NCBI GenBank assembly: GCA_937894955.1
Contig: CALAXO010000213.1
Location: 1 to 14,806, forward strand
Length of the DNA stretch: 14,806 nt
Direction of reading: 5' to 3'
Source: an uncultured Clostridia bacterium
GTDB taxonomy: Bacteria > Bacillota > Clostridia > Christensenellales > CAG-138
Shown here: in pieces, positions 1 through 8,036 of the stretch
Layout of the letters: each line of letters opens with the position of its first letter
How positions within the stretch are numbered: position 1 is the first letter of the stretch
The notes under the pieces: model-generated
The model's database searches: none
Told to the model about the DNA's origin: nothing
What the model saw: only the letters and a program-made list of their open reading frames with translations
Program-made: the position numbers and the translations under genes

Positions 1-786
1 CCGACAGTCGTTGGGGATACCTCACCCGACGGATTCTTCTACATCCTTGACTTCACGTTCGTATGCAGATATGAACTGGAGTACAACGTGATTGACGATG
101 ACGGCATACCCTACTCATTCACAACCACCGAAGAGCATTTTCCGGATGTCTACGGCGTTGTTGATCTTGCCGGAACTTCAACGCATTACCTGAGCACACC
201 GCGGCCGGGTCAAACTCATGTTTACGGAGTTATAACCGACAACTGTCCTGATCTTATCTCCATAGAGTTCCACGGTCAGGAATACTGCACCGAACTTTCC
301 GCAGTTAACTGCCCCAAGCTTGAGAGCGTTATTGCCACCGAATGCAACTATCAGAGCATTGCCGTTCAGCCCAAAGGCTTTGAACGCCCCGTCACCGCAA
401 GGGTTGAAGGCAGCGGCAGCATCGGATTCACATATACCGAAAGCAGCGGCTTCTATGTTTTGTACGCAGAAGATACCGCAGACTTCCGCGGTTGGTACAA
501 TGCTGACGGCAGGCTTATCAGCCGCAGTACAACGGTTATTCTGGACTCGGATGAGATTGTTGACGCTGTCGCCTGCTATACGGATTGCTTCGGCATTAAC
601 GGCGATGTTGACGGGGACGGCAAAGTCACCGTTGCGGATGCGGTGCTTGTTGCCCGCTATGCCATCAGCGCCGGCGAACTTTCCAATGAAGGCAATGCTC
701 TTCAGCTTGCAGATTTCAACTGCGACGGGTTTGTCAATATCGTTGATGCAACCCTCACTGCAAGAGCAGCTCTCGGACTGAACTGA
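1..786 (+). CDS. C-terminal part of a secreted dockerin type I protein (5' end outside window)
   Basis: The frame is open from the first base to a TGA at 784-786, giving 261 residues, so the start and signal peptide lie upstream of the window. The C-terminus is a type I dockerin with two calcium-binding loops: DVDGDGKVTVAD (encoded from 604) and DFNCDGFVNIVD (from 712), each followed by a helix (VLVARYA and TLTARAALG). Dockerins bind cohesins on scaffoldins or the cell surface. Upstream are short LRR-like segments with an NCPxL pattern (NCPDLISIEF, NCPKLESVIA), then a small Gly/Ser/Tyr-rich, probably beta region with FRGWYNADGRLIS. I recognise no glycoside hydrolase or other catalytic motif. 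The layout matches the gene starting at 13995, so the two look like paralogues. Dockerin call confident; function of the rest unknown. Confidence 0.88.
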   Translation, partial: PTVVGDTSPDGFFYILDFTFVCRYELEYNVIDDDGIPYSFTTTEEHFPDVYGVVDLAGTSTHYLSTPRPGQTHVYGVITDNCPDLISIEFHGQEYCTELSAVNCPKLESVIATECNYQSIAVQPKGFERPVTARVEGSGSIGFTYTESSGFYVLYAEDTADFRGWYNADGRLISRSTTVILDSDEIVDAVACYTDCFGINGDVDGDGKVTVADAVLVARYAISAGELSNEGNALQLADFNCDGFVNIVDATLTARAALGLN

Positions 787-999
787 GGTGTATGCGCAGA
801 TCGCTTTCGGCAAATTAAAAATGCAGCCTGAGCGCACCGTCCCGCAATCGCTGAGTTAATGTTGTTTCGAACGAAGTACACAAGCTATGTCTTTAACGGC
901 ACAACGGATACTCAGCATATCTCTCGGTATAAACGCTCCTTGTAGAAGGAAAACTGTCTTTCTGACAGGTGCCGTTTTATACAATCATATTCTTACCAC

Positions 1000-1046
1000 A
1001 CAGTGCAGCACCCCGACGGATGAAGTCCGTCGGGGTGCTGCACTGT
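1000..1046. terminator. Perfect 21-bp inverted repeat in the convergent gap, likely terminator
   Basis: Bases 1000-1020 and 1026-1046 are exact reverse complements around a 5-base loop (TGAAG), giving a very stable GC-rich hairpin. On the plus strand it is followed by TTATTTCAGTTTT, a passable U-rich tail for the dockerin gene ending at 786. On the minus strand it starts 11 bases after the pstC stop, but no T-run follows, so there it would act as a 3' stabiliser or a weak terminator. The rest of the gap (787-1057) shows no convincing gene and no recognisable pstA remnant. Confidence 0.65.
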
Positions 1047-1057
1047 TATTTCAGTTT

Positions 1058-1957
1058 TCAGGATTTAGCTTTTCCGCGCTTAAGGAAGAAATTTAACGCC
1101 GCATTTATCATCATTATGAAAAGGAACAGCACAAGTGCGATTGAAAAAAGTGCCTGCCGCTGCAAGCCTTCAGGTGCATAGGACATTCCACTTGCAATGC
1201 CGGTCGTAAGGAAGCGGACGCTTTGAAAAAGGGAAGGCATGTTTGCAACGTTGCCTGCAACCATCATTACAGCCATTGCTTCGCCGATCGCACGCCCGAT
1301 GCCGAGCACAACCGCGGCGGCGATACCGCTTTTTGCTGCCGGAACGGAAACGCGGAACCATGTTTCCTCCGCCGTTGCACCGAGAGCAAGAGAGGCATCC
1401 TCATACTCCTTCGGAACGGCTTCAAGAGCAGTCATGGAGACTTTTATGATCGAGGGCAGAATCATAATCGCAAGTACGATTATTGCGGCCAAGAGGCTTG
1501 CACCGTCTGCAAGGTTGAACACATTGCGAATGCCGGGAACAAGAATCAGCATACCCACAAGCCCGTATACGACCGACGGAATGCCTGCAAGCAGACTGAC
1601 TGCGGACTCTGCAAAGGCACGAAGCTTGGGTTTTGCAGCTTTTGCAAGGTAAACAGAGGCAAGAAAGCCGATGGGCACGCCGAGTATGATTGCACCTGCC
1701 GTGCCGTATATGCTCGTCAAGATAAACGGCAGAATGCCGAATGCAGGAGTCGCTGCGGTAGGTTCCCATTTTTTGCCGAACAGAAAATTGATAAGCCCGA
1801 TTTGGCGAATGGCCGGGATACCGGAAACAATGAGATATATCGATATCAGAAGCACACATGCAACCGTCACAAGTCCGAGTATCAAAAAAATGCCGTGAAC
1901 AAAGTTTTCAAATGTTCTTTTTCTTTTTGCGGAACTCTTGTCATTTAAGCCTTTCAT
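1058..1957 (-). CDS. pstC: Phosphate ABC transporter permease PstC
   Basis: This 299-residue integral membrane protein is one permease half of the PstSCAB high-affinity phosphate importer. After a short cytoplasmic N-terminus there are about six hydrophobic helices. PstC-type signatures are FLFGKKWEPT (near residue 80) with FGILPFI, and the ABC-permease EAA loop GATAEETWFRVSVPAAKSGI followed by GRAIGEAMAVMMVAGN. GEAMAV..AGN is PstC-like rather than PstA-like (PstA usually has GETAPL). The ATG at 1957 is preceded by AAGGAGAG. It lies 132 bp after pstS and should be co-transcribed with it. Oddly, pstA and pstB do not follow: the stop is met by a palindrome and a convergent dockerin gene. Transport would therefore need PstA and PstB encoded elsewhere. 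Confidence 0.93.
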   Translation of the reverse strand: MKGLNDKSSAKRKRTFENFVHGIFLILGLVTVACVLLISIYLIVSGIPAIRQIGLINFLFGKKWEPTAATPAFGILPFILTSIYGTAGAIILGVPIGFLASVYLAKAAKPKLRAFAESAVSLLAGIPSVVYGLVGMLILVPGIRNVFNLADGASLLAAIIVLAIMILPSIIKVSMTALEAVPKEYEDASLALGATAEETWFRVSVPAAKSGIAAAVVLGIGRAIGEAMAVMMVAGNVANMPSLFQSVRFLTTGIASGMSYAPEGLQRQALFSIALVLFLFIMMINAALNFFLKRGKAKS

Positions 1958-2028
1958 ATTCAGCTCTCCTTACCTTCTGTTTTCATTTGCATCAATCATT
2001 GTTTTTGTGAATCGGAATTCACTTATTG

Positions 2029-2071
2029 CCGCAGACGGCAGCCCCCGAATCCGAGGAGCTGCCGCCTACGG
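2029..2071 (-). other. Intercistronic hairpin between pstS and pstC
   Basis: A 7-bp stem (2036-2042 with 2058-2064) is extended outward by further pairs across two mismatches to 2029/2071. It starts 18 bases after the pstS stop in the direction of transcription. No T-run follows, so it is more likely an mRNA-stabilising or processing element than a terminator. Such hairpins commonly keep a binding-protein transcript more abundant than the permease transcript; that role is inferred here. Confidence 0.45.
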
Positions 2072-2089
2072 TTTCAGCCGCTGCCAATT

Positions 2090-2926
2090 TTATTTTGCAG
2101 CAACTGCACCTGCATTGTTGATGATGGTTACAGCGTCTTCGGAAGTGATGTAGTCAAAGAACTTCTGCGCTGCGTCGGAAAGTTTTACGTCTTTTTTGGT
2201 TACAAGCACGAACGGGCGCTGAACTTTATAGCTGCCGTCCTTAACAGTTGCTTCAGTGGGTGCAATACCGTCAACGGTGAGAGCTTTAACGGTGTCCTTA
2301 AGAGCAGACAAGGAAGCATAGCCGATTGCATTGGGGTTTGAAGCGACAGCCGCGATAACGTCACCGGTGCTGGTCAGTTCCTGCCTGTATTTGCATGCAT
2401 CCTCTGTGTCTGTAATGGACTCAAAACCGTCCCTTGTTCCGCTGTTGGGTTCCCTTCCGATAAGGACGATTTCACCGTCCGCACCGCCGAGTTCGCTCCA
2501 ATTTGTGATTTCTCCCTTGTAAACCTTTGCAAGGGTTTCAATGTCGATGTCTGCAATCGTGTTATCGGGGTGTACGATGATTGCAATACCGTCATAAGCC
2601 AGTACAGTTCCTACAAGACCTTTGTCTGTTTCTTCCGCTTTCAGCGCACGGCTTGACAGACCGATATCACATCTTCCTTCCGAAACGGCTGTTATGCCTG
2701 AGCCGGAACCTGTGGGATTGTAAGTAAACTTTATGCCGTCATTTGCCTGCATAAAAGCCTCGCCCAATGCGCCGATAACCTTTGCCATGGAGGTTGAGCC
2801 GTCAGTTGCAACGGTGCCGGTCACTTTGTCGTCCTTGCTGTTGCAGCCGACTGCCGCAAAGCAGCTGATTGCCGTAACTGCTGCAAGGATCTTCACCAAA
2901 AGCCTTTTGAATGTTGTGTTCTTCAT
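2090..2926 (-). CDS. pstS: Phosphate-binding lipoprotein PstS
   Basis: This 278-residue protein is the extracytoplasmic phosphate-binding component of the Pst importer. It begins with a lipoprotein signal peptide: KR, a hydrophobic stretch, then a lipobox-like AAVGC, so Cys28 would be lipidated and anchor it to the membrane. The mature part has the PBP-like II phosphate-site motifs DGSTSM and NPTGSGSGI, the segment DIGLSSRALKAEE, and GREPNSGTRDGFE. All are typical of PstS, and the length is normal. The ATG at 2926 has a strong ribosome site (AAAAGGAGAT, 7 bases upstream). Upstream lie PHO-box-like repeats, so induction by phosphate starvation is likely. pstC follows. Confidence 0.95.
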   Translation of the reverse strand: MKNTTFKRLLVKILAAVTAISCFAAVGCNSKDDKVTGTVATDGSTSMAKVIGALGEAFMQANDGIKFTYNPTGSGSGITAVSEGRCDIGLSSRALKAEETDKGLVGTVLAYDGIAIIVHPDNTIADIDIETLAKVYKGEITNWSELGGADGEIVLIGREPNSGTRDGFESITDTEDACKYRQELTSTGDVIAAVASNPNAIGYASLSALKDTVKALTVDGIAPTEATVKDGSYKVQRPFVLVTKKDVKLSDAAQKFFDYITSEDAVTIINNAGAVAAK

Positions 2927-2980
2927 GTTTGTATCTCCTTTTGAGTTTTATCTCTTTTGTTGTCGTATCTCTTTCCGACA

Positions 2981-3041
2981 CATATAATGATAAAGCTCGA
3001 ATGTAAAGCCGAAAAGACATGCCATGTAAAGTATGTGTAAA
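2981..3041 (-). promoter_or_regulatory. PHO-box-like TTTACA array and promoter upstream of pstS
   Basis: On the minus strand TTTACA occurs three times (3036-3041, 3025-3030, 3002-3007). The first two start exactly 11 bases apart, and the third is 23 bases further on, about two helical turns. Gram-positive PhoP binds TT(A/T/C)ACA-like repeats spaced about 11 bp, so this fits a PhoP~P site. A weak -10 candidate TATATG lies at 2981-2986. The array sits between the recG end (3065) and the pstS start (2926), so pstS-pstC probably has its own promoter. Confidence 0.6.
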
Positions 3042-3064
3042 TGTTTAAATATATTATCCGTTTG

Positions 3065-5116
3065 TTAATTAATGCTGATTTGGTCACGAACAGCGCGGAA
3101 TCTGTTCACTGCGCGGTTAACAACACCGCAATCATCCATGTTCGGATTCATTAGAAGCCGCTGCGCACAATCTCTTGCAGCAGTCAAAGTTGAAAGATCC
3201 GCCGCCAATGCCGCTGCCGCGAACTCACTGACACCATGCTGCCGCATCCCCATAAGCTCACCGGGGCCACGCGTTTCAAGATCCTTTTCCGCAATCTCAA
3301 ACCCGTCATCGGTCTGCACCATCAGCCTGAGACGTGCGTTTGCACTTTTTGACTCCGCAGAAGGCAAAAGAAAACAGAAGCTTTCCCTTTCACCGCGCCC
3401 GACACGACCTCGGAGCTAGTGCAGCTGCGCAAGACCGAAACGATCCGCACTCTCTATTACCATTATGCATGCATTCGGAACATCCACACCGACTTCAATA
3501 ACCGTTGTTGAAACAAGCAGTTTAATTTCCCCGGTGCGAAATGATTTCATCACGGAAGTTTTTAGTTTTCCGTTCATCTTTCCATGCAGCAAACCCACAG
3601 AAATGCTTAGGTTTTGTGACAGTTCTCGAAAAACACCCTTTGCGGACGGAGTCCTGCAAAAAGACAATTCAGATTCATTTTGTTCATCCTGCTCATCGAC
3701 AAGCGGGCACACAACATACGCCTGAATGCCCGACTCTTTCACGCAGTTTTCAATATAGCGATACATTGAAACACGCTTTTGCAGCGGCACGAGACGTGTC
3801 AAAATCGGCTTTCGTCCCAACGGCATTCCGTTTACGATCGAAATTTCAAGGTCGCCGTACAGTATCAGCGAAAGCGTCCGCGGGATCGGGGTTGCACTCA
3901 TGATAAGAGCATCCGGGGCTTCGGCTTTTTGGCTCAACAATGCACGCTGATGCACGCCGAACCTATGCTGCTCGTCCGTTACGACAAGTCCGACGTTATT
4001 AAACTCCACATTGCTCTGAATCAAGGCATGTGTACCCGTTACTGCAATAATCTCACCGTTTTTAATGCCGTTCAGGATGCGAATACGTTCCATCCGAGTT
4101 GTTTTCCCGGTCAGCAGTGCGCATTTGTCTCCGAAATATCGCCGTAGTTGAACATAGTGCTGTTCAGCAAGAATTTCTGTAGGCACCATCAAGACGGATT
4201 GACGCCCGTTTTTCATCGCGATATACATTGCATACAGTGCAAGCACTGTCTTTCCGGAACCGACATCCCCCTGAATAAGGCGGTTCATTGCGCGGGGAGC
4301 GGACATATCATGTTCCAATTCATCCATTACTCTGCACTGTGCGGGAGTCAGTTCGAACGGAAGCATTGCAATGAACTCATCGCGAACGCCGGCTGTTTCA
4401 AATGCAATGCCCCGTTCCCTGCCGCGCTCCTGTCGAAGCATTTGCAGCACAATCGTAAGCATCAACGCATCTTCAAAAGCAAGTCTGCGCCGCGCCTGTC
4501 GGAGCTCTTCCGCATCATGCGGAAAATGCACGGAATGTATTGCATGTTTAAGCGAAACGAGATTGAATTCTGACATAATACTGCACGGCAAAGTCTCCTG
4601 TATCATGCCCGTGCTGCAGGCATCAAGTGCTGCACGGACAGCATTTCTGACAACGGTTTGTGTCAGCCCGCGTACAAGAGGATATACCGGAAGCACGCCC
4701 GGCAGCATTTCCGAAAAGACTGCGCGCACAAACCTTGCGCCATGCTTTTTGTCCATAAAACCGAGGATGTATCCTCCGGGTTCACGCGGTATGTTTCTCT
4801 GCATAAAGCTCTGATTGAACCATACTGCTGTCATATTTCCTGACAAATCGCCGATTGAAACATCTGTTACAACCGTTCCGTTTTTTGCGCGTATCGTTCT
4901 TGCCGGACCGATGAATTCAACACGGACTGCTGCCGCCTCACCGTCCTCAATATCAGAGATGCATTTCTCGCATGAAAAATCCAGATAGCCGCGCGGCATC
5001 AATCCAAGCAGATCCTGCAACGAAAAAAGCCCCATGCGAGCGAATTGCTCCGCTCGCGCAGGACCTATCCCTTTTAATGAAGTTATTGCCCTTTCGGACA
5101 ACTCATCGTTGTGCAT
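3065..5116 (-). pseudogene. recG: ATP-dependent DNA helicase RecG, interrupted by one in-frame TAG
   Basis: RecG reverses stalled forks and branch-migrates Holliday junctions. The frame spans 684 codons (a 683-residue product, normal for RecG) but carries a TAG at codon 567 (3416-3418). Before it: the wedge/OB region (GIGPARAEQFARMGL near residue 16), Walker A GDVGSGKT (283-290), the DEQH box (381-384), SATPIPRT, and TTVIEVGVDVPNA. The text then reads LAQLH-stop-LRGRVGRGERES, where RecG proteins have LHQLRGRVGRG. So a CAG to TAG change replaced the conserved Gln of motif VI. Past the TAG the reading is fully RecG-like (DGFEIAEKDLETRGPGELMG) to a TAA at 3065. Without suppression the product loses motif VI and the C-terminus and should be inactive. 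The ATG at 5116 lies 9 bases after fakA, with GGAG overlapping the fakA stop. It could also be a base-call error. Confidence 0.8.
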
Positions 5117-5125
5117 TCGATGCTT

Positions 5126-6766
5126 TTACTCCACGGAAATATAGTAGTAATACAGCGGTTGACCACCGTGCTGAACGATAAACTCGGAATCCGCGTGTTT
5201 TTCGGAAATTTTCTCCGCAAGCTCATTCGCTTCATCCTCGGATGTTCCTTCGCCGCAGTACAAGGTTACAACACCTTCACCGCCGTGTTTTTCAAGCATT
5301 AGTTCAATGAGCTTTTCGGTTACGGCCGGAATGGTTTTATCAACACAAACAATGCTTCCGTCAATAATTCCGATGATGTCATTTGCAGAAATAACATTGC
5401 CGTTATAAGTCGTGTCACGCACCGCAAACGTTACCGAACCCGACACAACGCCCGCAATTGCCTCCGTCATGTTTTGACGGTTGGTTTCCGCATCAGCTTC
5501 CGGATCGAATGCAATCACAGCAGAAACACCCTGAACGATCGTTCGTGTCGGAATGACAATAACATTTTTGTCGCTGATTTCGGCCGCCTGCTGCGCAGCA
5601 AGCAGGATGTTTGGGTTGTTCGGCAAAACAAAAACATTGCGTGCATTTACCTTTTTGATTGCCTGAGCGATCGTGTCAATGCTGGGATTCATTGTTTGTC
5701 CGCCGGAAATCAGATTGTCCGTTCCAAGGCTCCTGAAAACATCGTCAATGCCATCGCCGACGCTTACTGCAACTATGCCGAGCTCTTTCTCACTTGCCTT
5801 AAGCTTTGTCGTCAGTTCTCGGTTCTGCTCCCGCATGTTTTCAATTTTCACGCGATCGATTTCACCCAAATCAAGTGCCAGCTGAAGGACTTTTCCGGGA
5901 GCATTGGAATGAACATGAACTTTGATAATGTCGTCATCATTCACAACAACAACAGAATCGCCGATTTTCATGAGTTTCTCACGAAAATCTTCAAGTTGCT
6001 TTGCGTTCGCACCGGGCTCAAGGTGTATTATAAAGAATTCAGTACAATAGCCGAATTCAATGTCGTTTATGTCGCTTATCGGTGCATCCTGCACATCATC
6101 TTTTGATTCAAGACTCGGCAGCTCACCGAGGTTCTCGCTCAGTTCCTCACCGTCCAAAGCCATTTTGAATCCACGATATATTGTCAGCAGACCCATACCG
6201 CCGGAGTCAACAACACCGGCTTCTTTAAGCACGGGAAGCATATCCGGAGTTTTTTTCAGCGCAGCTTCGCCGCTTTGCAGCATGACATCGATAATTTGAT
6301 ATGTATCTGCACCGTTTGCCGCCGCTTTGTTGACCGCATCGCTCATCAGCCGCGATACCGTAAGCATTGTACCCTCCTTGGGTTTCATAACGGCTTTGTA
6401 CGCCGCTTCTGTTCCCATGGTGAGCGCATCTGCAAGCAATCTTGCATCCAGCGCATTTTTCGTGCCCTTCAACGCACGTGAAAATCCTCTGAATATCTGC
6501 GAAAGAATAACCCCCGAGTTGCCCCTTGCGCCGCGCAGAGCTCCCATTGAAAGTGCCGAAGCCAGTTCTTCCACAGAATCGGATTTAACCTGTCTGACTT
6601 CTGCAACGGCACGCTGCATGGTCATCGACATGTTCGTTCCGGTGTCTCCGTCCGGAACAGGGAAAACATTCATTGCATCGATCGCCTGCTTGTTCTTTTC
6701 AAGACAAGCCGCACCCGTCAGGAGCATTTCACGGAAAAGCGATCCCTCTATTGTACGTTTAATCAA
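5126..6766 (-). CDS. fakA: Fatty-acid kinase FakA (DAK/DhaL domain, YloV family)
   Basis: FakA transfers ATP phosphate to a fatty acid held by a FakB (DegV-type) partner, giving acyl phosphate for phospholipid synthesis. This protein has 546 residues, the usual length. The N-terminal DhaL kinase domain (about 1-200) holds the nucleotide/Mg motif NVFPVPDGDTGTN (Asp39 and Asp41), then GARGNSGVILSQIFRGF and DSGGMGLL. The middle domain has GYCTEFFI and the VHVHSNAPG histidine segment. The C-terminal EDD/DegV-like domain has VLPNNPNILLAAQQAAE. The start is a TTG at 6766 with GGAGG nine bases upstream and no in-frame ATG fitting as well. It sits between an Asp23-family gene and recG, the common Bacillota arrangement. 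No fakB is present in the window. Confidence 0.92.
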   Translation of the reverse strand: MIKRTIEGSLFREMLLTGAACLEKNKQAIDAMNVFPVPDGDTGTNMSMTMQRAVAEVRQVKSDSVEELASALSMGALRGARGNSGVILSQIFRGFSRALKGTKNALDARLLADALTMGTEAAYKAVMKPKEGTMLTVSRLMSDAVNKAAANGADTYQIIDVMLQSGEAALKKTPDMLPVLKEAGVVDSGGMGLLTIYRGFKMALDGEELSENLGELPSLESKDDVQDAPISDINDIEFGYCTEFFIIHLEPGANAKQLEDFREKLMKIGDSVVVVNDDDIIKVHVHSNAPGKVLQLALDLGEIDRVKIENMREQNRELTTKLKASEKELGIVAVSVGDGIDDVFRSLGTDNLISGGQTMNPSIDTIAQAIKKVNARNVFVLPNNPNILLAAQQAAEISDKNVIVIPTRTIVQGVSAVIAFDPEADAETNRQNMTEAIAGVVSGSVTFAVRDTTYNGNVISANDIIGIIDGSIVCVDKTIPAVTEKLIELMLEKHGGEGVVTLYCGEGTSEDEANELAEKISEKHADSEFIVQHGGQPLYYYYISVE

Positions 6767-6801
6767 TTTTTATAACCTCCAAGGTGAAAAGCCGAAAAGC
6801 T

Positions 6802-7155
6802 TTATACCCGAACTGCCTCGACGTAGATATTGACATGCTTGACTTTCAGTCCGGTCAGCTCTTCCACGCGATATTTAACGTTGCTGATGGTATTGGCAGC
6901 AACCGCAGGAAGCGAAACGCCGTACATAAGAGTAACATAAAGGTCAATGTCGATGCTCTGATCCTCAAGAATCGAAACCTTAACGCCGCGTTTAACATTT
7001 TCTCCGCCGACGAGCTGAAGCAATGCATCGCCGGCCGTCTTACTGTTCATTGCAACAATCCCGTAGTTTTCGCCTGCGGCAAAGCCTGCAATGCTTGCGA
7101 TAAGCTCTTCGTTCATGGTAATCGTACCAAGTTCGTTCTTTATAACAGCAGTCAT
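6802..7155 (-). CDS. Asp23/Gls24 family protein (YloU-like)
   Basis: This small acidic 117-residue protein belongs to the Asp23/Gls24 family, linked with envelope stress and membrane-associated assemblies; its exact biochemical role is not established. Typical features are the N-terminal LGTITMNEELIASIAGFAA, the central VKVSILEDQSIDIDLYVTL, and the end with VKYRVEELTGLKVKHVNIYV. The ATG at 7155 has a strong GGAGGT site. It is the first gene of a unit with fakA (35 bp gap) and recG, behind a near-consensus promoter at 7205-7233. Pairing of this family with FakA is widely conserved in Bacillota and suggests a shared membrane or lipid role, which remains an inference. Confidence 0.9.
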   Translation of the reverse strand: MTAVIKNELGTITMNEELIASIAGFAAGENYGIVAMNSKTAGDALLQLVGGENVKRGVKVSILEDQSIDIDLYVTLMYGVSLPAVAANTISNVKYRVEELTGLKVKHVNIYVEAVRV

Positions 7156-7204
7156 GGTTTACACCTCCAATAAAATTTGGGAATAATAACATATTAACAG
7201 GCAC

Positions 7205-7233
7205 ATTTTACAACAAACGGAGCAAAGTTGCAA
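7205..7233 (-). promoter_or_regulatory. Sigma-A type promoter for asp23-like/fakA/recG
   Basis: On the minus strand there is a -35 TTGCAA (7228-7233), a 17-base spacer, and a -10 TAAAAT (7205-7210). Spacing is optimal and each box is one or two bases from consensus. The -10 lies about 50 bases before the ATG at 7155. The 160-bp gap between scpB and this unit holds no other evident gene. Confidence 0.65.
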
Positions 7234-7317
7234 GCGGAATTAAATTCACAGCCGTCGAATATCGCAACAAATCCCGTGTATTGATGAAAAAACTTATAAT
7301 TCGCAGATTGAGCTGTT

Positions 7318-7977
7318 TCATCCCCCGCCGTTATCGGCGGAATCCGCTTGGTTTGACGTGTCCGCAGGCAGCTCCCTGTCATCAGCCTGTGTTATTTCAT
7401 CGTCTTCCCGAATCGGCAGCGGAGGCAGATCACGCAGCGATGAAAGGCCGAATTTTCTTAAAAACGCATCAGTTGTTCCGAACTGCATCGGCCGTCCGAT
7501 ACAGTCCTTCCTGCCGAGCTCGACTATCAGCCCCTGCTTCAGCAGCTGTGTTACCGAGTACTCGCAGCGCACCCCGCGCACACTTTCAATGTCCGCCCGC
7601 GTTACGGGCTGCCGATACGCAATAACGCTCAGAGTCTCAAGCAGCGAATCACTCATTGTTCGCTCCTCCGGCGGAGAAAGCAGCTTCACAACCCATTCAT
7701 TGTATTCGGGGTTTGTAACGAATTGAACCGTGTCCTCCGTCATATACGGAATCATCCCTCGTCCGGCTTTTTTCATTTCCTCGACCATTTGCGAAACTTT
7801 TTCACGTATCTCAGGCGCACTGATATCAAAAACACGCTGCAGTTCGGCGATGCTCACCGGTTCTCCGCAAACATACAGCAATGCTTCAATTATGCCGAAA
7901 AAAACACCGATTTTCCCCGCGTCGCATGTTTTCTCATTTTCGCTGCAATTCGAAATTTCAACAGTTTTCGTGTCCAC
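7318..7977 (-). CDS. scpB: Segregation and condensation protein ScpB
   Basis: ScpB dimers bind the ScpA kleisin in the SMC-ScpAB condensin that organises and segregates the chromosome. The protein has two winged-helix domains. Recognisable stretches are GIIEALLYVCGEPVSIAELQ near the start, DTVQFVTNPEYNEWV, SLLETLSVIAYRQPVTRADI, and IGRPMQFGTTDAFLRKFGL. An acidic, Asp/Asn-rich tail follows. The start is uncertain. I use the GTG at 7977 (219 residues), with GAAGG eight bases upstream. A TTG at 7992 adds five residues but has a GGGG directly against it and no proper spacing. No ATG is available before the conserved core. It lies 59 bp after scpA in the same unit. Confidence 0.9.
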   Translation of the reverse strand: MDTKTVEISNCSENEKTCDAGKIGVFFGIIEALLYVCGEPVSIAELQRVFDISAPEIREKVSQMVEEMKKAGRGMIPYMTEDTVQFVTNPEYNEWVVKLLSPPEERTMSDSLLETLSVIAYRQPVTRADIESVRGVRCEYSVTQLLKQGLIVELGRKDCIGRPMQFGTTDAFLRKFGLSSLRDLPPLPIREDDEITQADDRELPADTSNQADSADNGGG

Positions 7978-8036
7978 TGACCAAACCTTCAATTCCCCAT
8001 GATGATTTCAAACGCATTCATTTTATCCGCCGCGGT

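Noticed and set aside
178..837. Long open frame on the minus strand opposite the first dockerin gene
   Set aside because: It lies antisense to clear dockerin coding sequence, has no recognisable domain, and is a reading-frame shadow.
954..968. Small hairpin CTGTC-TTTCT-GACAG with nearby T's as terminator of the first gene
   Set aside because: Only five pairs and a delayed, short T-run; the palindrome at 1000-1046 is a far better candidate.
887..1096. Short plus-strand frame(s) in the dockerin-pstC gap
   Set aside because: They run through the palindrome into pstC on the opposite strand, lack a ribosome site, and resemble nothing known to me.
3065..3367. A separate 100-residue gene downstream of recG
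   Set aside because: It is the in-frame C-terminal end of RecG after the TAG; its apparent start is a TTG without a ribosome site.
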